From contig CABUIC010000002.1 of NCBI GenBank assembly GCA_902491515.1, positions 1 to 64,000 of the forward strand: a stretch of 64,000 bases of DNA. The letters run 5' to 3'. Shown here one piece after another: positions 1 to 8,238 of this stretch. The notes below the pieces were generated by a model. It was not told the origin of the DNA. It made no database searches and saw nothing but the letters and a program-made list of their open reading frames with translations. Position numbers and translations under genes: made by a program. Position 1 is the stretch's first letter. Every line of letters starts with the position of its first letter. The stretch comes from an uncultured Porphyromonadaceae bacterium. Lineage in GTDB: Bacteria > Bacteroidota > Bacteroidia > Bacteroidales > Muribaculaceae.

Positions 1-131
1 TACTGGATGTACACGACCGATGAGCGGGACGAAAAGCGCCCATGATATGCGAGCCTTCACTATTTTTTTATTAGCCATAACAATGTCGGCCAGAAAAATG
101 TTATGCGTTTGAATCTTAACGGTATATGTCA

Positions 132-281
132 ATGAATGTCAAGTTCAACCGCAAACAGCGAAGCTACATCCGAAAGCTTGACAATTACCGTCGCTAATGC
201 CGGAACTATGAGCGCTATCTCACAATTGCGAAAAGGATGGCTTATTTTGCCTCAATCCTATTCTTGTTGCGTTATTTCTAA
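132..281 (+). pseudogene. Probable transposase C-terminal remnant
   Basis: A reading frame from 132 runs to an in-frame TAA at 195-197 and continues in the same frame to a TAA at 279-281. The two halves join as ...KLDNYRR, stop, CRNYERYLTIAKRMAYF..., which resembles the last 40 or so residues of IS5-type DDE transposases (a W/L-x-NYRR...RNYE helix followed by a hydrophobic tail). No upstream catalytic domain is readable in bases 1-131, where all frames have stops. The family call rests on pattern memory only. The rest of 1-471 holds no other gene I can support apart from the palindrome listed next. Confidence 0.35.
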
Positions 282-352
282 AAACCGGAAATCTCATTAT
301 CCTTTTTGAGGTAACTCATTGCCGGAACGAAAATTACTTCTGCCCGGCCGCT

Positions 353-431
353 CGTTGGCGTTTTTTTCCGGGTCTTTCAGTCGCGATGGAACCCCATCGC
401 TCCATCAAGACCCGGAAAAAACCACTCAACG
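353..431. repeat. Long nested palindrome
   Basis: Perfect 14-bp arms lie at 363-376 and 407-420 (core CCGGGTCTT / AAGACCCGG). Inside is a second perfect hairpin, GCGATGG at 383-389 with CCATCGC at 394-400. Outside, CGTTG at 353-357 pairs with CAACG at 427-431. The T run precedes and the A run follows the stem on both strands, the reverse of an intrinsic terminator. It lies between the transposase remnant and the 3' end of fmt. Confidence 0.6.
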
Positions 432-471
432 ATTGACCGCCCTGCTCTTAACGGATATTATTGAACCGGCT

Positions 472-1455
472 CTAACGCATCCGTAAGGCATCCTCAGGGG
501 CCCGGAAGCCTCTCAGGAAGGCTTCGGCGGTCATGGGGCGCTTTCCTGCTGCCTGAAGCTCCAGAACCTCCAGAACCTCGTCGGACGAGCCTGTGCCCAC
601 GAGAATCCGCGAGCCTTCGACAAGCGATACCTGACCGGGAGCGAGTGCGCTGACGCCGGAGGATACCTTCGCCGACAATATTTTCAGACTCGCAAGCGGT
701 TCGGCACTATCCGGTGTGCCTTCCGCCACGAGCTCTGTCCACGCCGCGGGATATGGCGCGAGACCCCGGACGAAGTTATGCAGCACCGAAGCCGGTGCGC
801 CCCACTCCATCCGGCATGTCTCCTTGAAAATCTTGGGAGCGAGCGAGGGCTCGACATCAGCCACCTCGTCCTGCGGCATAGGCCGGAGGTCGCCTGCGGC
901 GATGTGCGCCACGGTATCGGCCGTAAGCTCAGCTCCGAGGGCCATCAGTCTGTCGTGGACGCTTCCGGCGTTCTCGTCGGGACCGATGGAGATGCGCTCC
1001 TGTCTCAGAATGTCGCCCGTGTCTATTTCATGCTTGAGGAAGAATGTAGTCACTCCCGTTTCCGCGTCACCGTTCATCACCGCACGGTTGATGGGCGCAG
1101 CCCCGCGGTAGCGCGGGAGAAGTGAAGCGTGGAGGTTGAATGTGCCCAGCGGAGGCATCGTCCACACCACTTCCGGGAGCATGCGGAAAGCAATCACAAT
1201 GAACAGATCGGCTTCAAGAGCCCGAAGAGCCCCGACGAATTCAGGGTCTTTGAGTTTAACAGGCTGGAGAAGCGGAAGACCATGCTCGAGGGCGTAAGTC
1301 TTGACCGCCGAGTGGAGCATCCTGTGGCCCCGGCCTGCGGGTTTGTCGGGCATAGTGACTACCGAGGCTATCTCGTAACCGTCGGACACGAGCCTGTCGA
1401 GGCTCGCTACAGCAAATTCGGGAGTTCCGAAAAAAACTATTTTAGGCTTCTTCAT
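472..1455 (-). CDS. fmt: Methionyl-tRNA formyltransferase
   Basis: Transfers a formyl group from 10-formyl-THF to the initiator Met-tRNA in the cytoplasm. The 327-residue length is typical. The N-terminal Rossmann fold starts KIVFFGTPEFAV; the catalytic segment FNLHASLLPRYRG (residues 106-118) has the expected Asn107 and His109, and EIDTGD around 143-148 supplies the catalytic Asp. The C-terminal third matches the tRNA-binding domain (WGAPA...VRGLAPYPAAW). The ATG overlaps the stop of the upstream pseudouridine synthase gene by 4 nt (ATGA), so the two are probably translationally coupled. The stop is TAG. Confidence 0.97.
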   Translation of the reverse strand: MKKPKIVFFGTPEFAVASLDRLVSDGYEIASVVTMPDKPAGRGHRMLHSAVKTYALEHGLPLLQPVKLKDPEFVGALRALEADLFIVIAFRMLPEVVWTMPPLGTFNLHASLLPRYRGAAPINRAVMNGDAETGVTTFFLKHEIDTGDILRQERISIGPDENAGSVHDRLMALGAELTADTVAHIAAGDLRPMPQDEVADVEPSLAPKIFKETCRMEWGAPASVLHNFVRGLAPYPAAWTELVAEGTPDSAEPLASLKILSAKVSSGVSALAPGQVSLVEGSRILVGTGSSDEVLEVLELQAAGKRPMTAEAFLRGFRAPEDALRMR

Positions 1456-2135
1456 TTTTCAGTCGATTCTTCAAAATATTTCCAAAGCGGGTCGCCGGCC
1501 GGAACAGGGGCCGTGACGTCGATTTGCCTATGGCTCACGGGGTGTTCGAACACCACGCGCCGTGCATGAAGCGAGATGCTTCCGTCGGGATTGCTCCGCT
1601 TCGCACCGTATTTAAGGTCGCCCTTCACCGGGCATCCGATTGAACTGAGCTGTACGCGAATCTGGTGCTTGCGTCCCGTCATGAGGTTCACCTCGAGGAG
1701 ATTGTAGCGGTCCGAAGCGGCTATGAGGCGGTATGCCAGACGGGCCTCCTTCGCCCCTGATTTAGGCTTGGGAGACGCATAGCTTTTGTTTGCCTTCTCG
1801 ACAGTAGTTATATAGCTCACCAATGTGTCTTCGTCCTTCGGAGGACGCCCGGCGGTTATGGCCCAGTAGGTCTTGTGCACGTCCCCGTTGCGGAACATCT
1901 CGTTTAGTCTGGCCAAAGCCTTGGAAGTCTTCGCGAAGACAACGACGCCCGATACCGGCCTGTCGAGACGGTGCGGCAGACCCATGAACACGTTTCCGGG
2001 CTTTGAGTCGCGTTCCTTGACAAAGGTCTTCAGAGTTTCCACAAGGGGCTCGTCTCCGGTTTTGTCGCCCTGCACAATCTCGCCGGATTTCTTATTTATT
2101 ATGATGATATGGTTGTCTTCGTAGAGTATGTCCAT
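1452..2135 (-). CDS. RluA-family RNA pseudouridine synthase
   Basis: Isomerises uridine to pseudouridine in rRNA or tRNA; the exact target cannot be read from sequence. At 227 residues it is the short form without an N-terminal S4 domain. The catalytic motif PHRLDRPVSG (about 54-63) contains the invariant Asp58, and the later GRKHQIRVQLSSIGCP segment (about 158-173) is the conserved RluA C-terminal motif. It is the first gene of a two-gene unit with fmt, separated from the upstream mutase by a strong hairpin. Family is certain; the subfamily is open. Confidence 0.93.
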   Translation of the reverse strand: MDILYEDNHIIIINKKSGEIVQGDKTGDEPLVETLKTFVKERDSKPGNVFMGLPHRLDRPVSGVVVFAKTSKALARLNEMFRNGDVHKTYWAITAGRPPKDEDTLVSYITTVEKANKSYASPKPKSGAKEARLAYRLIAASDRYNLLEVNLMTGRKHQIRVQLSSIGCPVKGDLKYGAKRSNPDGSISLHARRVVFEHPVSHRQIDVTAPVPAGDPLWKYFEESTEK

Positions 2136-2156
2136 GCTTTTGCGCGAGGGTCAATC

Positions 2157-2215
2157 AAAAACTCTCCGCGGCCTGCTTCTCCCTGAGGGATGAGCAGACG
2201 GCGCGGAGAGAAAAA
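2157..2215 (-). terminator. Intrinsic terminator after phosphohexomutase
   Basis: Arms CTCTCCGCG (2162-2170) and CGCGGAGAG (2202-2210) pair perfectly with a further partly paired interior. Five As at 2157-2161 give a T run on the minus strand after the stem, and five As at 2211-2215 precede it. Confidence 0.8.
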
Positions 2216-2260
2216 CAACTTAAATATGAAAAAAACTAATTTTCAGGGTTGGGAAAGGGT

Positions 2261-4006
2261 TCAGATGCCAAGGTCCTTCTTGATAGCGGCGATTTTCTCG
2301 GCGGCCTTGCGGTTGCATGCCTCGTAGTCGGCCTTCGAAGCCATCTTGTCGTGAACCTCGATGTAGAACTTGATTTTCGGCTCTGTGCCCGAAGGACGGA
2401 CGCTGACCTTCGAGTGGTCCTCGGTGAAGTACTGGAGGACATTGCTCGTGGTCGGGAAGTCCATCTTGGAGAGGGCGCCGGTGCGGAGGTCGCGGCAGTT
2501 GAGGTCGGCGTAGTCCTTGACCTCAACGACGGGGCTTCCGCCGAGAGTCTTGGGCGGGTTCTCGCGGAAGTCCTTCATCATCTTCTGGATTTCCTCGGCT
2601 CCGCTCTTGCCTGTGCGGACAACGGAGATGCCTTCCTCGTGGCTGTAGCCGTTCTGGAGATAGATATCCTGAAGCATTTCATTGAAGTCCATGTTGTTGT
2701 CCTTCGCCCAGGCACAGATTTCAGCCATAAGCGAGATAGCGGAAACAGAGTCCTTGTCGCGGCAGAAGTCCTCGGCAAGGAAGCCGTAGCTTTCCTCGCC
2801 GCCGCCGAGGTAACGCATGGTTCCCTCGTTGCTGCGGATGACGTCGGCAATCCACTTGAAGCCCGTATAGCAGTCGAACATCTTGATGTTCTGGTTGTCG
2901 GCGATAGCCTTGATGGTCTCGGTGGTGACGATGGTCTTCACCACATATTCATTGCCCTTGAGGAGGCCGAGCTGACGGTTGCGGAGCATGATGTAGTTCA
3001 TGAGAATCATCACAATCTGGTTTCCGTTGACGAGCTGATACTCGCCGCTGTTGTCGCGGATCACGCAGCCGATGCGGTCGGCGTCGGGGTCGGAAGCGAC
3101 AACGAGGTCGGCTCCGACTTCCCTGGCTTTGGCTATTGCCATTGCCATTGCGGAAGCATTCTCGGGGTTGGGAGAGTCTACGGTCGGGAAGTTGCCGTCG
3201 GGGATGTCCTGTTCGGGAACGTGGATGATGTTCGTGAAACCGTAGTTGCGGAGGCTTTCGGGAATGAGCTTGACGCCGGTGCCGTGGATAGGCGTGTAGA
3301 CAATCTTCAGGTCAGCGTGACGCTTGATTACCTCGGGGTCGAGAGAAAGGGTCTTGATTGCGGCGAGGAAGTCCTTGTCCATCTTGTCGCCGATGATTTC
3401 AATCTTCGAGGGGTCGCCCTTGAACTTGATTTCGCTGACGTGCTTTATGCGGTTGACGTGGTCGATGATGTTCACATCGTGGGGAGCGATAATCTGGGCG
3501 CCGTCGCTCCAGTATGCCTTGTAGCCGTTGTACTCCTTGGGGTTGTGGGAGGCTGTGATGTTCACGCCGCTCTGACAGCCGAGATGGCGGATGGCAAATG
3601 AGAGTTCAGGGGTCGGCCGGAAGTTGTCGAAAAGATATACCTTGATTCCGTTGGCGGAGAAAATGTCGGCGACGGTCTCGGCGAAGAGGCGGGAGTTGTT
3701 GCGGACATCGTGGCCTACCACAACGCTGATTTCGGGAAGGTCCTTGAAGGCTTCCTTTAGATAGTTGGCGAGGCCCTGGGTGGCGGCGCCGACTGTGTAT
3801 ATGTTCATACGGTTTGAGCCCGGGCCCATTATGCCTCTGAGGCCGCCTGTGCCAAACTCCAGGTCCTTGTAGAAGGACTCGATGAGATCCGTCTTGTCCT
3901 CGGCGTCGAGCATTGTCTGCACGGCATTCCGGGTCTTTTCGTCATATTCGGGCGACAGCCAGGCCTTGGCTTTTGCCGTCACCTGTTCAATTAACTGATT
4001 GTCCAT
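2261..4006 (-). CDS. Phosphohexomutase (phosphoglucomutase/phosphomannomutase family)
   Basis: Interconverts hexose 1- and 6-phosphates through a phosphoserine, feeding glycogen or nucleotide-sugar metabolism. The 581-residue length fits the PgcA-like alpha-phosphohexomutases. All four signatures are present: the active-site loop ITASHNPKEYNGY (phosphoserine near 153), metal loop DPDADRIG (about 306-313), sugar loop GGGEESYG, and phosphate loop RPSGTEPKIKFY near the C terminus. A more upstream ATG at 4075 is rejected because a good promoter at 4064-4095 would place the transcription start downstream of it; MDNQLIEQ at 4006 is chosen. Glucose versus mannose preference is not decidable here. 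Confidence 0.93.
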   Translation of the reverse strand: MDNQLIEQVTAKAKAWLSPEYDEKTRNAVQTMLDAEDKTDLIESFYKDLEFGTGGLRGIMGPGSNRMNIYTVGAATQGLANYLKEAFKDLPEISVVVGHDVRNNSRLFAETVADIFSANGIKVYLFDNFRPTPELSFAIRHLGCQSGVNITASHNPKEYNGYKAYWSDGAQIIAPHDVNIIDHVNRIKHVSEIKFKGDPSKIEIIGDKMDKDFLAAIKTLSLDPEVIKRHADLKIVYTPIHGTGVKLIPESLRNYGFTNIIHVPEQDIPDGNFPTVDSPNPENASAMAMAIAKAREVGADLVVASDPDADRIGCVIRDNSGEYQLVNGNQIVMILMNYIMLRNRQLGLLKGNEYVVKTIVTTETIKAIADNQNIKMFDCYTGFKWIADVIRSNEGTMRYLGGGEESYGFLAEDFCRDKDSVSAISLMAEICAWAKDNNMDFNEMLQDIYLQNGYSHEEGISVVRTGKSGAEEIQKMMKDFRENPPKTLGGSPVVEVKDYADLNCRDLRTGALSKMDFPTTSNVLQYFTEDHSKVSVRPSGTEPKIKFYIEVHDKMASKADYEACNRKAAEKIAAIKKDLGI

Positions 4007-4063
4007 GGTGGTTCTGTTGTATGTTGTTATGTTGGAATTTCCGTTGAAGTCTGTGAATACGTA

Positions 4064-4095
4064 CAAAGGTAACAATTAATCATCAATTACACAAA
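4064..4095 (-). promoter_or_regulatory. Bacteroidetes promoter of the phosphohexomutase gene
   Basis: On the minus strand TTTG (4092-4095), a 20-nt spacer, and TACCTTTG (4064-4071) match TTTG/TAnnTTTG. It fixes the translation start at 4006. Confidence 0.75.
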
Positions 4096-4130
4096 TCCGC
4101 CCGAAGCGTGGTTCAAATATTTAATAAAAA

Positions 4131-5597
4131 TTACATATCTCCCCGGTCAGCGAGGGCTTCCTCCGCGGCGAAGGTCTCGGGGCCCCGTTTCTTGTCGGGC
4201 TTAAGCCAGCTCTTGCCGAACATCCTCCAGAGGAAAATGAGCCCGCGGAAGGTCAGCTCGATGCACATGGCAATCCACACCCCGCGAAGCCCCATCGAGG
4301 GAGCCATCAGCGCCGCGAGCGGAATTCTCACGAGCCAGATGCTCCCGAAATTCATTATCGCTGGAAGAGTCGTATCCCCCACTCCTACCATCGCACCGTA
4401 GGCCACAATCGAAGCGGCGTACATTGGTTCGGCCCATGCCTCAATCCTGAGAACCTCAGAGCCGAGGGCAACAATCCCGTCAACGGGCGACATTATCCCC
4501 ATCATCAGCGGAGCACAGAGATACATCACAAGAGCCATTACAGTCATCACAGCCATTCCGAGGCCGACCGTGAGATATGTGAAACGGCGGACAAGACCGT
4601 ATCTGCCGGCACCGTAACTCTGGCCGGCAAGCGTCGTGGCCGCGTCGCCTATACCGAAGCCGGGCATATAGCACAGGCTCTCCGCCGTTACGGCAAAGGC
4701 GTTGGCGGCTATGGCGACGACTCCGAGCGGGGCGACAATAACGGTGATGGTAATCTGCGCGCCGCAGAAGATGACATGTTCGAGAGTCATGGGCACGGAG
4801 ATACGCGCGGCCTTGCGCAAGACGGCTGACGTCGGGCGGAACGAACCACGGCCTCCCCTCCCCGTGAGCCTCAGCTCGCGTTGCCGACTAAGCAAATACC
4901 AGGCCATGAGCGACGCTATGATGCACTCGGCCATAACTGTTCCCAGCGCCGCGCCAAGCACACCGAGGCCCGCTCCCGGACACACGAATTCCATGCCGAA
5001 GAGGCCGACGTTTCTTGTCGGAAATATCAGGAAGAAATTGAACAGGACATCGAGGACGCACATCGCGGCGTTCAGGAGTCCCGGAATCTTCATATTGCCG
5101 GCACAGCGGAGCATTCCTCCCGCGAGGTAGTTTACCGTCAGAATCGGCATCGCGGCGACGAAAATCAGGAAATAGACCGTAGAGTCGTGCCTTATTTCCT
5201 CCGCACCGCCGAGCCATCCCGGGAGCCACGGAGCGATGGACATTCCGAGAACAGCCATGAAGACCCCGAAAGCCACACAGGAAGTGATTCCCTGCCTCAG
5301 AACGTCGCGCGCGCCGGAGTTATCCCTGGCGCCGAGCCTGTGCGCCACCTGAACCGAGAAACCCATGGTGACCATGGAGCACACGCCCCAGAACATCCAC
5401 AGGCTGCTGTTCATCAGGCCGACGGAGGCCGACTGGTCCGCGCCGAGCCGTCCGACCATCGAGGCGTCGATATACTGCATCAGTATCGTCGACAGCTGCG
5501 CGATTATGGCCGGGACGGCAAGACGTGCCGTCAGAGAAATCTGCTGGCCGAAAGTGAGATTTTTTCCTTCCCGTATGTATGAAATGTCAACCGGCAT
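4131..5597 (-). CDS. MATE family efflux transporter
   Basis: A polytopic inner-membrane antiporter expelling cationic compounds with Na+ or H+. The 488 residues contain about twelve hydrophobic segments in two similar halves, with family features such as the QLSTILMQYIDASMVGRLG segment near residue 34 and the repeat-two region beginning near 260. Its start overlaps the end of the aminotransferase-family gene by 11 nt, so it is the last gene of a three-gene unit. The substrate cannot be predicted. A second, different MATE transporter sits at 49.7 kb. Confidence 0.92.
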   Translation of the reverse strand: MPVDISYIREGKNLTFGQQISLTARLAVPAIIAQLSTILMQYIDASMVGRLGADQSASVGLMNSSLWMFWGVCSMVTMGFSVQVAHRLGARDNSGARDVLRQGITSCVAFGVFMAVLGMSIAPWLPGWLGGAEEIRHDSTVYFLIFVAAMPILTVNYLAGGMLRCAGNMKIPGLLNAAMCVLDVLFNFFLIFPTRNVGLFGMEFVCPGAGLGVLGAALGTVMAECIIASLMAWYLLSRQRELRLTGRGGRGSFRPTSAVLRKAARISVPMTLEHVIFCGAQITITVIVAPLGVVAIAANAFAVTAESLCYMPGFGIGDAATTLAGQSYGAGRYGLVRRFTYLTVGLGMAVMTVMALVMYLCAPLMMGIMSPVDGIVALGSEVLRIEAWAEPMYAASIVAYGAMVGVGDTTLPAIMNFGSIWLVRIPLAALMAPSMGLRGVWIAMCIELTFRGLIFLWRMFGKSWLKPDKKRGPETFAAEEALADRGDM

Positions 5598-6786
5598 GTA
5601 GAGCTTTCAGAACGGGCGCAATCCTGCGCATAGCCTCTTCGAGACGCCGGCGCGGACAGGCGAAATTTATGCGCATGTATCCATCGTCGCCGTACATAGC
5701 CCCGGCGTTCAGCCACACCCCGCACTCGTCGACAAGCATTTCCTCGAGTTCCTGTGAATGCATTCCGACAGCTCGGACGTCCACCCAGAACAGGTAAGTC
5801 GCCTCCAGGGCGGAAAACGGAAGGAAGGGAAGCTCGCGGCGGAAAAAATCCGCAAGCCAGCGGTAATTCCCGTCGAGGTAATCCATAAGCGCCTCCAACC
5901 AGAGCTCCCCTCCGGTATAGGCTGCAATGAGACCGGTCACGCCGAAAGGATTGACGTCGCACACCTCGTTGTCGTTGACGGCCCGGTCCACAACTGCGCG
6001 AAGGTCGTCGTTCCCGCAGATGATGTTGGCGATCTGAAGTCCCGCCGTATTGAAAGCCTTGGACGGAGAAGTGCAGACAATGGCGCGGGAGGTATACTCC
6101 TCACCGAGGGTGGCATAGCTCGTGAATTTATGACCGGGAAGTGTCAGGTCGCAATGGATTTCGTCGCTGACAACCGTCACTCCGTGCCGGAGGCATATTT
6201 CGGCCACGCCCTCGAGTTCCTGGCGCGTCCATGCCCTTCCGCCGGGATTGTGGGGATTGCAGAGCAGGAGCACGCGGTTGCGCGGGTCTGAAGCCAGTTT
6301 CTCAAGCCCGAGGAGGTCCATTCCGTAAGTGAAAGTGCCGTCGTTCCTGTCCTCGCGAAGCAAAGGGTTTCGCACGACAGAGCATCCGTTGTTGCGGATG
6401 GAGGAAAAGAAACAGTTGTAGACAGGGGTCTGGACGATAACTCCTTCGCCCGGCGCCGTAAGCGCCTTGATGATAGCGGAAACCGCAGGCACCACTCCGG
6501 GAACGCAAATCACCTTTTCGCGGGACACGGAATAGCCGTGTCGCCGCTCAAACCATCCGGAAAGGGCCTCGTAATAGGCCTCGGGGATATACGTATAGCC
6601 GAACACACCATGGTCGACCCGCTTGTGGAGGGCCTCGATGATGCACGGAGCGGTGCTGAAATCCATGTCGGCCACCCACAGCGGGATAATGTCTCCTCGC
6701 AGCGACTCGCAGGGCGGTTCCGAGTCCCATTTATAGGAACCGGAGCCTCGGCGGTCGGGAGCGTTGTCGAAATCGAAGGCGTTCAT
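5587..6786 (-). CDS. MalY/PatB-type PLP-dependent C-S lyase
   Basis: A fold-type I PLP enzyme of the MalY/PatB group, which cleaves cystathionine or related thioethers to a thiol, pyruvate and ammonia. The 399-residue length is typical. Evidence: WVADMDFSTAP near 37-47, PVYNCFF near 121-127, the CNPHNPGGRAW motif near 176-186, and the lysine segment TSPSKAFNTAGLQ with the probable Schiff-base Lys243. The start overlaps the stop of the DUF3737 gene by 4 nt (ATGA), and its own stop overlaps the MATE gene. Many members are annotated as aminotransferases; the lyase call is by family resemblance. Confidence 0.9.
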   Translation of the reverse strand: MNAFDFDNAPDRRGSGSYKWDSEPPCESLRGDIIPLWVADMDFSTAPCIIEALHKRVDHGVFGYTYIPEAYYEALSGWFERRHGYSVSREKVICVPGVVPAVSAIIKALTAPGEGVIVQTPVYNCFFSSIRNNGCSVVRNPLLREDRNDGTFTYGMDLLGLEKLASDPRNRVLLLCNPHNPGGRAWTRQELEGVAEICLRHGVTVVSDEIHCDLTLPGHKFTSYATLGEEYTSRAIVCTSPSKAFNTAGLQIANIICGNDDLRAVVDRAVNDNEVCDVNPFGVTGLIAAYTGGELWLEALMDYLDGNYRWLADFFRRELPFLPFSALEATYLFWVDVRAVGMHSQELEEMLVDECGVWLNAGAMYGDDGYMRINFACPRRRLEEAMRRIAPVLKALHAG

Positions 6787-7625
6787 CGAATGATGATTTT
6801 GCAGTCGGCAGGCTCCTTGCGGAATTCGTCGAGGATAATCTCGCCGACAGAATCTACGGTAATTTCACCTGTGCGGGGATTCTTGATGCTCGTGACGTTG
6901 CCGCGGATATCGGCGCGCACATCGCTGTCCTCAAAAGCGAGGTCGGCGTCGGGGCCGAATGTGCAGTTCTCGAGAACGAGCCCCTTGCAATAGCAGAGGG
7001 GCTGGGTGCCCGAGATATGGCAGTTGATGAGGTGCAGCCCTTCGGAGTACCAGGCGAGATATTCGCCGTCGAGACGCGAATTGCGGACAGTGACGTTCTT
7101 CGTGTTCCAGAAAGCGTCCTTTGAATGGATATCGGCGTCGTCGATGACCACGTTCCGGCAATATTGGAAGGAATAGTTGCCGTGCTGGCGCCAGTCGCGG
7201 ATACGGATATTGTCGGTGTGCATGAAAAGATAATCGGCATGGCCGACTTCTACATTCTCGATGTCGACGTCCGAGCAGTGCCAGAGAGTCTCCTGAGCGT
7301 CGGGGATGCGCACATTGCGGAGCGCTATCCCCTTGAGCTCGCGGAACATTTTCGGAGCTTCGATAAGAGTGTCGGCCATGAAGCATCCACGGCTGTACCA
7401 CAAGGCCGCGCGGGCTCCCTCGGTGAAAACGCAGTTTGTGATTTTGAACCCGTCGACATGCCAGAACGGATATTTTCCCTCGAAACGGCAATTGTCGACC
7501 TCGATGTTCCGGCAGTTTTTCAGGGCGCTTTCTCCGGGATGTATCGTACAGTTCTCAAGACGGAGGTCCTGACTCCCGAACAAGGGGCGCTCGCCGCCGA
7601 ATTCTTCGTCCTTTATGGTTTTCAT
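6783..7625 (-). CDS. DUF3737 family beta-solenoid protein
   Basis: A 280-residue protein made of short repeats of the type (x)LENCTIxxGxxALxxCxNIEVDNC, spaced about 20 residues, consistent with a right-handed beta-helix. It matches what I know as DUF3737, a family of unknown function common in gut bacteria. No signal peptide is seen. The ATG at 7625 (MKTIKDEEFGG) is preferred to a codon 20 residues upstream because the promoter -7 box at 7653-7660 lies between them. It is the first gene of an operon with the C-S lyase and MATE genes, joined by ATGA overlaps. No function is assigned. Confidence 0.85.
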   Translation of the reverse strand: MKTIKDEEFGGERPLFGSQDLRLENCTIHPGESALKNCRNIEVDNCRFEGKYPFWHVDGFKITNCVFTEGARAALWYSRGCFMADTLIEAPKMFRELKGIALRNVRIPDAQETLWHCSDVDIENVEVGHADYLFMHTDNIRIRDWRQHGNYSFQYCRNVVIDDADIHSKDAFWNTKNVTVRNSRLDGEYLAWYSEGLHLINCHISGTQPLCYCKGLVLENCTFGPDADLAFEDSDVRADIRGNVTSIKNPRTGEITVDSVGEIILDEFRKEPADCKIIIR

Positions 7626-7652
7626 GTTAATAGTGTCATTGCATTCAATGTG

Positions 7653-7685
7653 CAAATTTAGCAATTTATTTCCATAAGCGAACAA
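7653..7685 (-). promoter_or_regulatory. Bacteroidetes promoter of the DUF3737 operon
   Basis: Minus-strand TTG (7683-7685), a 22-nt spacer and TAAATTTG (7653-7660) fit the Bacteroidetes consensus, about 28 nt before the ATG. Confidence 0.65.
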
Positions 7686-7752
7686 GCGGAGCGACCGTAG
7701 CGTTTTAAATTATGATATTTTTAAACTCCCACTCACACTTAATCCTGATACT

Positions 7753-8160
7753 ATGAGCTACAAAATCGAAGACATCGAAGGAATAGGCCCCGCCTATGCC
7801 GAGAAACTCCGTTCCGCAGGCATCGACACCACGGAAGACCTTCTGAAAACCGGCGCATGCCCGAAATGCCGCAGGGACCTTGCAGAAAAAACTGAAATCA
7901 GCCCGAAATTCATCCTTACATGGGTCAAGCATGCTGACCTGATGCGAATCAAGGGTGTCGGCGGACAGTTCGCCGAACTACTCGAAGCTGCGGGAGTCGA
8001 CACTGTGCGCGAACTCGCACACCGCAACGCCGAGAATCTCCACACCGCCCTCGAAGCCAAAAACGCGGAGAGAAAACTTGTGGGCCGCGTTCCCTCCCTC
8101 GCGGAAGTGGAAAGGATGATTGCCCAGGCCAAGGAACTCCCCGGCACCATCACATACTGA
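7753..8160 (+). CDS. DUF4332 helix-hairpin-helix protein
   Basis: A 135-residue cytoplasmic protein with two helix-hairpin-helix-like segments, IEGIGPAYAEKLRSAGI (about 8-24) and IKGVGGQFAELLEAAGV (about 60-76), each followed by a short helix. This is the usual make-up of DUF4332 proteins, which resemble nucleic-acid-binding HhH modules. A CPKC pair lies near residue 36. It stands alone, between a divergent operon and a shared terminator. No catalytic motif is seen; a DNA- or RNA-binding role is inferred from the fold only. Confidence 0.85.
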   Translation: MSYKIEDIEGIGPAYAEKLRSAGIDTTEDLLKTGACPKCRRDLAEKTEISPKFILTWVKHADLMRIKGVGGQFAELLEAAGVDTVRELAHRNAENLHTALEAKNAERKLVGRVPSLAEVERMIAQAKELPGTITY

Positions 8161-8175
8161 TTCCTACAAACAAAA

Positions 8176-8222
8176 TCAGGCGCTCCCCGCCGGACTCGGT
8201 TCCGGGCAGGAGCGCCTGAATT
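8176..8222. terminator. Bidirectional hairpin between convergent genes
   Basis: TCAGGCGCTCC (8176-8186) and GGAGCGCCTGA (8209-8219) form a perfect 11-bp stem between the stops of the DUF4332 gene and the isomerase-like/PIG-L gene. The flanking T runs are short. Confidence 0.7.
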
Positions 8223-8238
8223 ATGTGTTTGCAGAAAC

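Noticed and set aside
353..431. Palindrome as the fmt terminator
   Set aside because: The T run precedes and the A run follows the stem on both strands, opposite to an intrinsic terminator.
2249..3601. 450-codon plus-strand open frame
   Set aside because: Exactly antisense to the phosphohexomutase gene; Val/Asp/Gly-biased composition is the mirror of a GC-rich gene and has no domain.
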